Shown: positions 7,970 through 16,603 of the stretch, one piece after another | Position numbering within the stretch: position 1 is the stretch's first letter | Layout: each line of letters begins with the position of its first letter | NCBI GenBank assembly: GCA_944327105.1 | Contig: CALVGN010000043.1 | Location: forward strand, 1-39,816 | DNA: 39,816 nucleotides | Direction: 5' to 3' | DNA from: an uncultured Erysipelotrichaceae bacterium | Lineage (GTDB): Bacteria; Bacillota_I; Bacilli_A; Erysipelotrichales; Erysipelotrichaceae | The notes under the pieces: model-generated | Databases searched by the model: none | What the model was told of the DNA's origin: nothing | Seen by the model: the letters and a program-made list of their open reading frames with translations, nothing else | Made by a program: the position numbers and the translations under genes

Positions 7970-9217
7970 ATGAATGGAAATCCATTGAAAGTAAATGATA
8001 TAAAAACCACGCTCATCTTGGGATTATTGGTGGTTTTGACCAGTGTCTTGGTGGCATTGATCGAAGTCATTTTTTCCTATGGGATTACGTTGGTTACCAC
8101 CATTCGGATCAATACCCTATCTGTTTTATGGATGCTGGCACTACCAATAGTTGGATGGTTGATCTTGAAAATCTATCAGCATACGCATGCATCCACCATG
8201 GATGTCATGGGTGCATTGTTCGATATTTACCATTACAAAGATCGAAAACTTCCATTGATATTGATCCCATTGGCAGTAGTGAGCACATGGCTGACCCATC
8301 TATGTGGTGGTTCAGTTGGACGCGAAGGGGTCGCGGTGCAAGTGGGTGGATTGATCGGGATGAACATTGGTTCGACCATTTCATCCTTTAATATCACGCA
8401 TAAACGGATATTGGTCTATTGTGCGATGGCTGCCGGCTTTGCTGGCTTGTTCCTTACCCCTTGGACAGCGATGTTTTTTGTGCTAGAGATCGCGATATCG
8501 GGGATGGTGGATACCATGTTATTGATCCCTTGTGGGTTTTCGGCATTTATTGCATCCATGGTCGCATCATGGTGTGGATTGCATCCATTTACCTATGGTT
8601 TGACCATCACCGGTATGGATTGGACCATGCTGATCGATATCATTTTGATGAGTATCCTCTTTGGTTTGATCGGGGGATGGTTTGGTCGAAGCATCCATTG
8701 GATCCATGATCATTTGACGCGTTTATTCCATGGTCATACCACAAAAATGATGGTGATCATGGCATGTGTGATCGCTATCATCATGGTATTGACCAACGGA
8801 CGTTATGCCGGATTATCGACAGATCTCGAACATGCGGCATTTCGTGGGGAAGTATATTGGTTTGATTTTCTCTTCAAATTTGGTTTGACCAGTCTATGTC
8901 TTGGTATCGGGTTAAAAGGTGGTGAAGTGGCACCATTATTTGTCATTGGTTCCACCCTGGGTGCATTTTTGGCATCGTTATTGAATATTCCGGTGGAATT
9001 TGGTGCAGCGTTGGGCTATATCTGTGTGTTTGCTTCCGGAACCAATACATTGATCGCACCGATGTTTTTAGTCGGGGAATCGTTTGGTTTTGCCAATGTC
9101 CCTTTCTTCGCCTTTGGAGTGATCATCGCCTATGCATTCAATTTCAACCACAGCATCTATACCCATCAAACCAGTATCAATCGATTGCTGGATGAAAGGG
9201 AAAAGAAGGATGGTTGA
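7970..9217 (+). CDS. CLC-family anion/proton antiporter, probably fluoride type (CLC-F)
   Basis: 415 residues with about ten or more membrane segments in the CLC arrangement. The gating glutamate is in GSVGREGVAVQVGGLIG: the residue after GREG is Val, not the Pro of chloride-type CLCs. The later pore motif reads GLKGGEVAPLFVIGSTLGA rather than GxFxP. From family knowledge, GREG(T/V)xVQ and KGGEVxPLF are typical of CLC-F proteins, which export fluoride in exchange for protons. That assignment is inference. The gene lies 12 nt behind the ThrE pair and is probably cotranscribed. ATG 7970 has only a weak AGGTAAG site. Confidence 0.8.
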   Translation: MNGNPLKVNDIKTTLILGLLVVLTSVLVALIEVIFSYGITLVTTIRINTLSVLWMLALPIVGWLILKIYQHTHASTMDVMGALFDIYHYKDRKLPLILIPLAVVSTWLTHLCGGSVGREGVAVQVGGLIGMNIGSTISSFNITHKRILVYCAMAAGFAGLFLTPWTAMFFVLEIAISGMVDTMLLIPCGFSAFIASMVASWCGLHPFTYGLTITGMDWTMLIDIILMSILFGLIGGWFGRSIHWIHDHLTRLFHGHTTKMMVIMACVIAIIMVLTNGRYAGLSTDLEHAAFRGEVYWFDFLFKFGLTSLCLGIGLKGGEVAPLFVIGSTLGAFLASLLNIPVEFGAALGYICVFASGTNTLIAPMFLVGESFGFANVPFFAFGVIIAYAFNFNHSIYTHQTSINRLLDEREKKDG

Positions 9218-9232
9218 ACCAGTGGAATCGAT

Positions 9233-9238
9233 TATAAT
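9233..9238 (+). promoter_or_regulatory. -10 box of the gene at 9245, leaderless spacing
   Basis: Perfect TATAAT ending 6 nt before ATG 9245, with no ribosome site between. A TGGTTGAACCA dyad sits at 9211-9221, in the region where a -35 element would be. Confidence 0.6.
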
Positions 9239-9244
9239 CTTGGT

Positions 9245-10189
9245 ATGAAACGTGCGTTATATGGTTTGACCACCGTATCCTTTATGCTGATGCTCAACCA
9301 TGCTTATCTGACCAATGTTCCCTTTAAGAATCATCTTGAATTATCGGATTATCTGCTAGTGTATGCCAGCAATGATTTATCCCAGGATGTGTTGATCATC
9401 GAAACGTATGATCAAAACCATCAATTGATCGATGTTGGTCAATATAAGGCAGGGGATGCATGGGTGAGTCAGATCAATGATGATCATCTGATCATTCTTG
9501 GCGGTGGTCAAACCATTCTGATCGATCTGGATAATGGCAACGTCAGTAAAGTGGATGGTTCATACCATATCGCGGATGGCAATGATATCACCAATCAATT
9601 CGTGGTGAGCGATACGCGCAACATCTATGGTACAGTCGTGGATGTTCTGTGTGTGATGGATCAGTTTCCACTCGGAGCAAATTGTTCGTGTGTGGATTCT
9701 GATTATTGGATATCGGATATACTCCTGGATGGTCAAACCATCTATACCCTGGTCAGGGATGATACGACGCATCGTGTTTTAGCTTATGACGCTGAAACAT
9801 TAAAAAAAATTGAAAGTTTTCGATTCGATGACGATGGTTTAACCATTGTAGGAATCGACGTCAACCACCATCTTATCGTTGAAAATCAAACCGGAAACTG
9901 GATCGATGTAATGAACAATATGTTCATCGATCCAAAATCGACTCAATTGATCAAAGCAAGTGATCCTGCAGATCTTCTTTATGATTCTTTTGAGCAATTC
10001 AATACTATCGATACGATATATCATGGTGTGGTTGCAACGATCGATCATCATGGAGGCTTAGTGGCATTCTTTGATGCGGATAACCTGTCCGCTTCATCAC
10101 TGCTGTATCATGCAAACGATCCGGCTTCCCGTTATCCTTGGTTTAACCTTCGTATGATCGGCGCGGTGTGGACCGGTGAGAAACCATGA
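9245..10189 (+). CDS. Hypothetical exported or membrane-anchored protein
   Basis: 314 residues, not recognised. The N-terminus MKRALYGLTTVSFMLMLNHAYL is a signal peptide or anchor, and the rest is soluble and predicted outside the cell. It has recurring beta-rich units with DGQTIYTLVRD, DHLIILGGGQTILIDLDNG and HRVLAYDAETLKKIESF, which read like the strands of a WD/PQQ-type beta-propeller; that fold is a guess. It contains one cysteine cluster (GANCSCVDS). It has its own -10 box and is probably leaderless, so it may not belong to the transporter operon upstream. It is rich in dyads (9262, 9505, 9730, 9835). Confidence 0.7.
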   Translation: MKRALYGLTTVSFMLMLNHAYLTNVPFKNHLELSDYLLVYASNDLSQDVLIIETYDQNHQLIDVGQYKAGDAWVSQINDDHLIILGGGQTILIDLDNGNVSKVDGSYHIADGNDITNQFVVSDTRNIYGTVVDVLCVMDQFPLGANCSCVDSDYWISDILLDGQTIYTLVRDDTTHRVLAYDAETLKKIESFRFDDDGLTIVGIDVNHHLIVENQTGNWIDVMNNMFIDPKSTQLIKASDPADLLYDSFEQFNTIDTIYHGVVATIDHHGGLVAFFDADNLSASSLLYHANDPASRYPWFNLRMIGAVWTGEKP

Positions 10190-10296
10190 TATAACCATCG
10201 CGACACGTGGATGCTTGAGATGAACAGGCGTGTGTTGTAACATATGGCATGTGTTTATCTTAAGCAAGCATTAGCATGGTTCGATCATTTCTGATT

Positions 10297-10320
10297 CCTG
10301 ATCATCCGTATCAGGGTTTT
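10297..10320 (+). terminator. Weak Rho-independent terminator
   Basis: CCTGAT (10297-10302) and ATCAGG (10310-10315) form a 6-bp stem followed by GTTTT, between the hypothetical gene and prfA. The stem is short, so read-through is possible. Confidence 0.4.
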
Positions 10321-10325
10321 ATCTA

Positions 10326-10356
10326 TGGTTTGACCATCTATGCTATGGTTCTACCA
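10326..10356. repeat. Tandem pair of TGGTNNNACCA dyads before prfA
   Basis: TGGTTTGACCA (10326-10336) and TGGTTCTACCA (10346-10356), centres 20 nt apart (about two helical turns), ending 31 nt before the prfA start. TTGACC inside the first copy and TACCAT at the end of the second are 16 nt apart and could serve as -35 and -10 boxes. The pair may therefore be part of the promoter or an operator. Confidence 0.6.
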
Positions 10357-10387
10357 TTTCCATCATTATCAAAGGAGAAACCGAATT

Positions 10388-11479
10388 ATGAGTGAAACCA
10401 ATCCCATTGTTGAAAAATGTGCACAGATCGAAAATGAATATAATGCCATCAATGATCAATTGATGTCCCCGGAAGTCTTATCCGATCCCAAAACGATGAC
10501 CCGTTTGGCAAAAAAACAGGCATCTTTGAAACAAATCGTGGATGAATATCAATTGTATAAAAAGTATGCATCCCAAAAAGAAGATGGTTTAACCATGTTA
10601 AATGAAGATGATGCTGAACTTAAAGAAATGGCCAAGATGGAAATCGAAGAAGCAGATTCCAAACTCCCCGAGATCCTTGATCGTCTTCAAGTCTTATTGA
10701 TCCCGAAAGACCCGGAAGACGATTGTGATGCCATCATCGAAATCCGTGGCGGCGCTGGCGGTGATGAAGGCAATATCTTTGCCGGCGACTTATATCGCAT
10801 GTATACGATGTATGCCGAGAAAATGGGCTGGAAGATCCAACCCTTGGAACAAAGTGAAAGCGAAGCCGGTGGCTTTGCTTTGATCTCGGCGTTGATCAAA
10901 GGCAATGATGTCTACCATCATCTGAAATATGAAAGTGGCACCCATCGCGTGCAGCGTGTTCCGAAAACCGAATCTCAGGGACGGATCCACACTTCCACTG
11001 CTACGGTTTGGGTCTATCCCAACGTGGAAGATCTGGACAGTGAAGAATTCGATATTCCCGAAAGTGATTTGACCATCGAAACCCATCGCGCTTCGGGTGC
11101 CGGTGGGCAGCATATCAATAAAACCGATTCCGCGGTCCGTATCGTCCATGTGCCCACCGGCATCACCGTCAATTGTCAGGATGGTCGAAGCCAGATCGAA
11201 AACCGGGAAACCGCATTGCGTTTGATCAAAGCCAGAGTCTATGAACAGATGAAGGCGGAAAAGGAAGCCAAAGAAGGTGCGGCACGTCGCAGCAAGATCG
11301 GTACCGGGGATCGCAGTGAAAAAATCAGAACGTATAATTATCCCCAGAATCGGGTTACCGATCATCGGATTGGTCTGACCATCAATCAATTGGATCGGAT
11401 CATGGATGGTAAACTCGATGCCATCATCGATGGTCTTTTGCAAGAAGAGCAGCGTCAGAAATTGGAAGGACAACAATAA
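10388..11479 (+). CDS. prfA: Peptide chain release factor 1
   Basis: 363 residues, normal for RF1. The codon-recognition region HRVQRVPKTESQGRIHTS contains the PxT tripeptide that reads UAA/UAG. The catalytic GGQ lies in SGAGGQHINKTDSAVRIVH, and the glutamine there is the residue methylated by PrmC, encoded next. RF1 releases finished polypeptides at the ribosomal peptidyl-transferase centre. ATG 10388 is preceded by AAAGGAG; an upstream in-frame ATG at 10340 adds 16 residues without homology. The TAA stop shares its last A with the prmC ATG, a tight coupling of the factor with its modifying enzyme. Confidence 0.97.
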   Translation: MSETNPIVEKCAQIENEYNAINDQLMSPEVLSDPKTMTRLAKKQASLKQIVDEYQLYKKYASQKEDGLTMLNEDDAELKEMAKMEIEEADSKLPEILDRLQVLLIPKDPEDDCDAIIEIRGGAGGDEGNIFAGDLYRMYTMYAEKMGWKIQPLEQSESEAGGFALISALIKGNDVYHHLKYESGTHRVQRVPKTESQGRIHTSTATVWVYPNVEDLDSEEFDIPESDLTIETHRASGAGGQHINKTDSAVRIVHVPTGITVNCQDGRSQIENRETALRLIKARVYEQMKAEKEAKEGAARRSKIGTGDRSEKIRTYNYPQNRVTDHRIGLTINQLDRIMDGKLDAIIDGLLQEEQRQKLEGQQ

Positions 11480-12342
11480 TGCCAACGTATCAGCAAGTGG
11501 TACAGCAAGCTCGCAAAGATTTGGCGCATACAAATGCCAACGATCAGGAAATCATGTTATTGATGAATGATCTGTGCCGAGACCATGGGATCAATCTTTA
11601 TGCCGAATATGTAAGAGAAGCGGATCCACAGATCGTGGAGTGGTTCGACCAAGGGTGCAAACGTTTAGCACAGAATGAACCATTGGATTATATCCTGGGT
11701 TATACCGAATTTTATGGATATCGGTTTAAAGTGGATCCAAGGGTTTTGATCCCTCGACCGGAAACGGAAGAGTTGGTATTGCATGCACTAAAAACCATCG
11801 ATACAGTTTTCGATGGTTATACCAGCATTGATGTGGCGGATATCGGATGTGGTTCCGGAGCCATTGGTTTATCTGTTGCGTTGGAAGAACCACGCGTGAA
11901 ACTGGTTGCCAGTGACATCAGTGATGATGCATTGGAAGTGGCAAAGATCAATGCCAAGGCATTGCATGTCGATGCATCGTTTTATTGCGGGGATATGGCC
12001 AAACCATTGATGGAAAATGGTATTAAGGTGGATATGATCCTATGCAATCCACCGTATATTCCAGCTGATGAGACCATGGAATCCAGCGTCATTGATTATG
12101 AACCCCATGTGGCATTGTTTGGTGGAAGCGACGGGTTGAAGTTTTATCGCTCGGTATTGATGGATGCTAAATCCATCCTCAAAGGCGAAGGTCATCTTTT
12201 ATTTGAAATGGGATATAACCAAAAGGAAGCATTGAGTGAACTGGTTCAAACCATCAATCCCAATGCGACGGTTGAATGTTTTAAAGATATCAATGGAAAG
12301 AATCGGATTCTTTGGGTGAATATGCATTATGGAAATCGTTAA
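11479..12342 (+). CDS. prmC: Release factor glutamine methyltransferase
   Basis: 287 residues. The N-terminal helical domain ends in LDYILGYTEFYG. The Rossmann SAM-binding site is VADIGCGSGAIGLSVA, and the active-site motif NPPYIPADE binds the substrate glutamine. The enzyme methylates the GGQ glutamine of RF1 and RF2. It overlaps prfA by one base and tsaC by 14 bases, so the three genes form one translationally coupled operon. Confidence 0.96.
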   Translation: MPTYQQVVQQARKDLAHTNANDQEIMLLMNDLCRDHGINLYAEYVREADPQIVEWFDQGCKRLAQNEPLDYILGYTEFYGYRFKVDPRVLIPRPETEELVLHALKTIDTVFDGYTSIDVADIGCGSGAIGLSVALEEPRVKLVASDISDDALEVAKINAKALHVDASFYCGDMAKPLMENGIKVDMILCNPPYIPADETMESSVIDYEPHVALFGGSDGLKFYRSVLMDAKSILKGEGHLLFEMGYNQKEALSELVQTINPNATVECFKDINGKNRILWVNMHYGNR

Positions 12343-12889
12343 GGAAAGTGAAATCAAAACCATTCACCAATGGTTAGACCATGGATATCCGTTGGCTTTG
12401 CCAACGGATACCGTATATGGATTGATCTTAAAAGCAACCAACGACAATGAGTATGTGTTAAAACAGATCAAAAACCGACCTGAAGATAAACCATTACCGA
12501 TGGTGGTATCCAGTGTCGAAGAACTGTTGAATCTGATCGAAGTGCCGCAATCCCATCTATATGTGGTTTATGATTATTTACCCGGTGGTTTGACCATCGT
12601 TGGTAAAGCCAAAAAAGATTATGGTCATACCACGTTAGCTGTACGTGTTCCCGATAAACCCTATTTATTGGAAAGTCTAAAGGGTATTGGCCCTTGTTGG
12701 TTGACCAGTGCGAATTTATCTGGAGAACCTGCATGTTTTACAGTGGATCAAGTCAAGGAAAGACTGAATGGTCGGATCGACTATATCGTGGAAGGACCAT
12801 GTAAGGATAATGTGGCCAGTACCATCGTTTCTTTTGTCGATGGTTCACCCAAGATACTGCGTCAAGGTGCAGTGGTTTTACAATTCTAA
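12329..12889 (+). CDS. tsaC: L-threonylcarbamoyladenylate synthase (YrdC/Sua5 domain)
   Basis: 186 residues, single YrdC domain. LALPTDTVYGLI, KNRPEDKPLPMVV, PGGLTIVGKAK, LAVRVPDKPYLL and GPCWLTSANLSGEP are the standard TsaC motifs for ATP, threonine and bicarbonate binding. It makes threonylcarbamoyl-AMP for the t6A37 modification of ANN-decoding tRNAs. It starts inside the 3' end of prmC and is followed by a strong terminator, so it closes the operon. A perfect 11-bp palindrome covers the segment encoding PLALPTD. Confidence 0.95.
   Translation: MEIVKESEIKTIHQWLDHGYPLALPTDTVYGLILKATNDNEYVLKQIKNRPEDKPLPMVVSSVEELLNLIEVPQSHLYVVYDYLPGGLTIVGKAKKDYGHTTLAVRVPDKPYLLESLKGIGPCWLTSANLSGEPACFTVDQVKERLNGRIDYIVEGPCKDNVASTIVSFVDGSPKILRQGAVVLQF
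12386..12410. repeat. Perfect 11-bp inverted repeat with 3-nt loop in tsaC
   Basis: TATCCGTTGGC (12386-12396), loop TTT, exact reverse complement 12400-12410. A TGGTTAGACCA dyad lies just before it at 12371-12381. Confidence 0.9.
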
Positions 12890-12894
12890 AGAAT

Positions 12895-12933
12895 ACCGTC
12901 AGGGATCATTACGATCCCTGACGGTTGTTTTTG
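12895..12933 (+). terminator. Rho-independent terminator after tsaC
   Basis: ACCGTCAGGGATC (12895-12907) pairs with GATCCCTGACGGT (12913-12925) around a 5-nt loop, followed by TGTTTTTG. Confidence 0.9.
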
Positions 12934-12983
12934 TTTCGAATCGATTTAAAAGTGTTGATTCAATCCATGACGGTGGATTTTGA

Positions 12984-12989
12984 TATAAT
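12984..12989 (+). promoter_or_regulatory. Extended -10 promoter of pepV
   Basis: TGATATAAT gives a perfect TATAAT at 12984-12989 with the TGn extension. Transcription should begin near 12996, giving a leader of about 65 nt before pepV. The leader holds a dyad (13029-13039) and a four-codon frame ATG GAA CGA TGA at 12998, probably accidental. Confidence 0.6.
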
Positions 12990-13060
12990 TTGAATCAATG
13001 GAACGATGATGAATGACTCTGGTTTTTATGGTTGCACCATTCATCACTCAAGGAGGAAAT

Positions 13061-14443
13061 ATGGATAAAAAACTGATTGAATCCCATGTGGATCATTATA
13101 TGGATGAACTATTGTTTCGTTTAAAGGAAACGGTGGCTTACCCATCGGTATCGGAATATGATCCCAATAATAATGAAAATCCCTTTGGGATCACGTGTAC
13201 CCAGTGTTTGAACCATGTATTGACATATGGGGAACAGGATGGTTTTACCAGTGTCAATGTGGATAATTATGCCGGTTATATCGAAATGGGGATGGGTGGT
13301 AAGACCATCGGTATCTGTGGTCATCTCGATGTGGTACCGGCAGGGGATGGATGGAACAAAGATCCCTATGATACGACCATTGAAAACGGTGTGGTCTATG
13401 GTCGAGGTGTCGCGGATGACAAGGGTGCGGTCATTGCAGCATTGACCGCAATGAAAGTCATCCGCGACATGGAGATCCCATTAACCAAAAAGATCCGTCT
13501 GATCATGGGCATCAATGAAGAAAAAGGATCCCGTTGTTTGACCCATTATGTCCAAAAGTACGGATCAGTGGATTATGGATTTACTCCGGATGGTGATTTC
13601 CCGGTGATTTTCGGAGAAAAAGGCATGGTTGGGGCATCATTCGCTGGAAAAAGTGCGTCCATCAAATCCATTGAAGGTGGAACGGTATCCAATGCGGTAT
13701 GCTTTAAAGTCAAGGCGGTCATCACGGATGCCAATCTGGATATCAAAGCATTGACGCAGTATTTTGATGATGCACCCGTAAGTTATACGTTAAGTGCGTT
13801 GGATGATGGTTTGACCATCGAAGTCATTGGTAAAAGTGCCCATGCATCCTTACCCCATCTTGGGATCAATGCCATCGCTTATTTGATGGATGGTTTATAC
13901 CACAGTGGGTGTAAAGATGAATTCGTATTGTTTTACCATGATGTTTTTGGCATGAGTACCAATGGAAGTACCAGTGGTATTTATTGTCGGGACCAATATG
14001 GTGAATTGACCATGAATAACGGGTTGATTTCCATGGATGAAAATGGTTTGATCCATGGCTCCATCGATATCCGTGTTCCGGTTCAATGTGATCCAAACGA
14101 AGTAGCGGACAAGCTGGCTAAAGCCAGTTGCCATGGTGTGACCATCGATATCATCGATACCGTCCACTCTTTATACTATGATCCATCTTCTCCCTTTATC
14201 CAAAGCTTATTGAAAGCCTATCGGGATATTACAGGGGATACGGAAAGTGAACCGATGGTGATCGGTGGAGGAACGTATGCCAAGGAAATCAATAATGTCG
14301 TCGCATTTGGATGTGCATTCCCCCATGACTACCCCTATAACCTGCATGACGTCAATGAAAGTGTACCGGTATCCGAATTAAAAGCACAAGTGATGATCTA
14401 TGTGCAGGCGATATTGAATTTATTGGCATTAGAGGATCATTGA
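13061..14443 (+). CDS. pepV: PepV-type dipeptidase (M20 metallopeptidase)
   Basis: 460 residues. Metal-binding motifs of the M20 family are visible: GHLDVVPAGDGW (His, Asp), VYGRGVADDKGAVIAAL (bridging Asp), MGINEEKGSRC (catalytic Glu and metal Glu), FTPDGDFPVIFGEKG, and IGGGTYAKEINNVVAFGCAFP near the C-terminus. PepV is a cytoplasmic zinc enzyme that cleaves dipeptides including Xaa-His and beta-Ala dipeptides. ATG 13061 follows AAGGAGG; the frame is open upstream to 13013 but that extension is unlikely. The next gene follows almost at once (GAGG of its ribosome site lies in the pepV end), so the two are an operon. Confidence 0.93.
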   Translation: MDKKLIESHVDHYMDELLFRLKETVAYPSVSEYDPNNNENPFGITCTQCLNHVLTYGEQDGFTSVNVDNYAGYIEMGMGGKTIGICGHLDVVPAGDGWNKDPYDTTIENGVVYGRGVADDKGAVIAALTAMKVIRDMEIPLTKKIRLIMGINEEKGSRCLTHYVQKYGSVDYGFTPDGDFPVIFGEKGMVGASFAGKSASIKSIEGGTVSNAVCFKVKAVITDANLDIKALTQYFDDAPVSYTLSALDDGLTIEVIGKSAHASLPHLGINAIAYLMDGLYHSGCKDEFVLFYHDVFGMSTNGSTSGIYCRDQYGELTMNNGLISMDENGLIHGSIDIRVPVQCDPNEVADKLAKASCHGVTIDIIDTVHSLYYDPSSPFIQSLLKAYRDITGDTESEPMVIGGGTYAKEINNVVAFGCAFPHDYPYNLHDVNESVPVSELKAQVMIYVQAILNLLALEDH

Positions 14444-14445
14444 GC

Positions 14446-15285
14446 ATGGATACTGGTAAAAAAGTGGCGATGATCTATGACTTTGACAAAACACTCTCGC
14501 CACGGGACATGCAAGAGTATCAATTACTGGCTTCTCTTGGTTATACCAATGCCATCGATTTTTGGTCTAAAGTCGGCCAACAGACAGAAATGAATCGAAT
14601 GGATCCGATTTTATCCTATATGTTGATGCTGATGAAAGAAGCGGATGCATGCGGCAGACCGTTGAATCGGGACATGTGGGAAAGCTATGGTCGATCCATC
14701 GAATTCTTTGACGGTCTGCCGCAATGGTTCGACCATATCAATTCCAAAGGAAAATCCCTTGGTTTGACCATCGAACACTATGTCATTTCCAGTGGATTAT
14801 ATGAGTTGGTTTCCTACAGTGCCATTGCGCCGTATTTAAAAAAGATCTATGCCTGTGCGTATGTCTATGATGAGCATGGTCAAGCCATCTGGCCCGCCAA
14901 TGTGGTCAACTATACCACCAAGACCCAATATATCTTTCGTATCAATAAACAAGTACTGGATATTTCCAATGAAGCGGATCTGAATGCCTATACTCCAAAG
15001 GAAAAACGACCGATCCCGTTTGAACGGATGATCTATATCGCGGATGGGTATACAGATGTACCGGTGTTCAAACTGATCAAAGAGTATGGTGGGACCAGTA
15101 TCGGCGTGTACTCCAAGGATGAACATGTGGTCCGTCAGCTCTATGCAGATGGTCGGCTCAATGCCTATGTGAAAGCGGACTATACAGTCGGCGGTGAGTT
15201 GGACCATTACATGGATATGGTGCTCAACAATATCCGTTATTTCGAATCATTGAATGACTATATGCACACGAATAAGGAGGTTTAG
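14446..15285 (+). CDS. HAD-superfamily phosphatase
   Basis: 279 residues. MIYDFDKTLSP near the N-terminus is HAD motif I with the DxD nucleophile and acid. HYVISSGLYEL carries the motif II serine, and RMIYIADGYTDVPVF is the motif III/IV DGxxD end. The long insert between motif I and II is a C1-type helical cap, as in phosphoserine-phosphatase-like proteins. The substrate is unknown. ATG 14446 was chosen over TTG 14440. It is followed 2 nt later by a flavin-reductase-like gene. Confidence 0.85.
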   Translation: MDTGKKVAMIYDFDKTLSPRDMQEYQLLASLGYTNAIDFWSKVGQQTEMNRMDPILSYMLMLMKEADACGRPLNRDMWESYGRSIEFFDGLPQWFDHINSKGKSLGLTIEHYVISSGLYELVSYSAIAPYLKKIYACAYVYDEHGQAIWPANVVNYTTKTQYIFRINKQVLDISNEADLNAYTPKEKRPIPFERMIYIADGYTDVPVFKLIKEYGGTSIGVYSKDEHVVRQLYADGRLNAYVKADYTVGGELDHYMDMVLNNIRYFESLNDYMHTNKEV

Positions 15286-15287
15286 TC

Positions 15288-15842
15288 ATGGTTCAAACAT
15301 TCGATCCCAAGCATTCCATCATCTGTCCCGAAGGGGTATTCATCATTGGTACCTATGATGAAAACGGTGTTCCCAATGCGATGAATGCCGCATGGGGCAT
15401 CCAAAGTGATTATGGTCAGATCACCTTATATCTGGACGAACACAAAACCACAGAAAATCTGAAAAAGACCAACGCCTTCACGGTAGCATTTGGCACGGTA
15501 GATACATTGGTCATCTCCGATTATTTCGGCATCGAATCCGGCTTTAACGTCAACAAGATCGAAAAGGCCGGTTGTCATGTCCATCCCAGTACTGTGGTCA
15601 ATGCACCGATCATTGAAGAATATCCCGTTACCTTGGAATGCAGTGTATTCGATTATAACGATGATACCGGGATATTGGTCGGAAATATCGAGTCCATGGT
15701 TGCAGATGAGCGTGTATTGACGGATGGTAAGGTGGATTATGACAAACTCAAACCCATTATCTTTGATTGTTCCACCAATACGTATCGACTGATCGGACCA
15801 GTAGTGGGTAAAGCATTCAATGATGGTAAAACCATCCAATAA
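15288..15842 (+). CDS. Flavin reductase-like FMN-binding protein
   Basis: 184 residues with the split-barrel flavin reductase fold: GVFIIGTYDENGVPNAMNAAWGIQSD at the N-terminus, then TLYLDEHKTTENLKKTNAFTVAFG and SDYFGIESGFNVNKIEKAG. Members bind FMN and reduce flavins or small substrates with NAD(P)H; the physiological partner cannot be told from sequence. A strong AAGGAGG site lies 6 nt before ATG 15288, inside the end of the HAD gene. Confidence 0.85.
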   Translation: MVQTFDPKHSIICPEGVFIIGTYDENGVPNAMNAAWGIQSDYGQITLYLDEHKTTENLKKTNAFTVAFGTVDTLVISDYFGIESGFNVNKIEKAGCHVHPSTVVNAPIIEEYPVTLECSVFDYNDDTGILVGNIESMVADERVLTDGKVDYDKLKPIIFDCSTNTYRLIGPVVGKAFNDGKTIQ

Positions 15843-16523
15843 ATGAAAAAACCATTGGAACCAATGATTGAAATCGAAGGAATCCAAATCAAAACGTATG
15901 GACCACAACGTGGTCCATACGTGATCGTCAACACGGTTTTAAAAGATGGAGCCACCATCTTCAATATGATCAAAACCATGTATACCCAACCATTTGAACT
16001 GATTTGTCTGGATGTTTTAAACTGGAACGATGATCTTTCACCATGGTTTGCACCACGTTTATTCAAAAATGATACCGATTGCGGTGGTCAAGCCGATGCA
16101 TATTTCCAAAAGATGATGTGTATTATGGATGAAGTGATCCCAGATGGTTCGACCACCATCATCGCTGGTTATTCTTTGGCTGGATTGTTTGCTTTATACA
16201 GTGGCTATCAATGTGATCGGTTTTCCGGGATCGTTTGTGCTTCGGGTTCATTGTGGTTTCCACGATGGATGGAGTATGTGAATGGTCATACCATTTCACC
16301 TTCTGTCAAAGCCATCTATTTTTCGCTAGGAGACAAAGAAAGCCAAACGAAAAATCCATTCTTTCAGAGAACCCAAAACAATACTGAACAGTTGAATCGG
16401 TTCTACCACGATCAGGGGATCGAAACCATTTTTGAACTCAATCCCGGGAATCATTTCGTTGACAACGAATTGCGTTTGGCGAAAGGGATCGCTTGGATAC
16501 TTCGATATTTTGAAATGTCATAA
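15843..16523 (+). CDS. Alpha/beta-hydrolase (esterase-like)
   Basis: 226 residues. IIAGYSLAGLFALYSGYQ holds a GxSxAG nucleophile elbow. The later FSLGDKESQTKNPFF gives a candidate acid (Asp), and LNPGNHFVDNE a candidate catalytic histidine, in the order expected for the triad. The layout resembles enterochelin-esterase-like and acyl-esterase proteins. No signal peptide is present. The ATG immediately follows the TAA of the previous gene with no ribosome site, so translation must be coupled. Confidence 0.75.
   Translation: MKKPLEPMIEIEGIQIKTYGPQRGPYVIVNTVLKDGATIFNMIKTMYTQPFELICLDVLNWNDDLSPWFAPRLFKNDTDCGGQADAYFQKMMCIMDEVIPDGSTTIIAGYSLAGLFALYSGYQCDRFSGIVCASGSLWFPRWMEYVNGHTISPSVKAIYFSLGDKESQTKNPFFQRTQNNTEQLNRFYHDQGIETIFELNPGNHFVDNELRLAKGIAWILRYFEMS
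15894..15922. repeat. Perfect 13-bp inverted repeat with 3-nt loop in the hydrolase gene
   Basis: ACGTATGGACCAC (15894-15906), loop AAC, exact reverse complement 15910-15922, encoding TYGPQRGPYV. A second palindrome (CATTGG AA CCAATG) lies just upstream at about 15853-15866. Confidence 0.93.
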
Positions 16524-16546
16524 ACGAATATATGACCAGATGAAAA

Positions 16547-16591
16547 ACAAGGCGGACATGTGTGAACCATGTCTGCCTTGTTTTTTTTTTG
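16547..16591. terminator. Bidirectional Rho-independent terminator
   Basis: ACAAGGCGGACATG (16547-16560) and CATGTCTGCCTTGT (16568-16581) pair with one wobble, followed by about ten T. A run of A precedes the stem, so it can end the rightward hydrolase operon and, from the other side, the leftward surface-protein gene. Confidence 0.9.
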
Positions 16592-16603
16592 GTGTGAAGC
16601 GAT

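Noticed and set aside
10790-11533. 247-codon minus-strand frame opposite prfA
   Set aside because: It is an exact antisense shadow of the strongly conserved prfA, with no ribosome site or domain signal.
12998-13009. Four-codon frame in the pepV leader as an attenuator peptide
   Set aside because: M-E-R-stop has no repeated regulatory codon, no ribosome site and no terminator between it and pepV.
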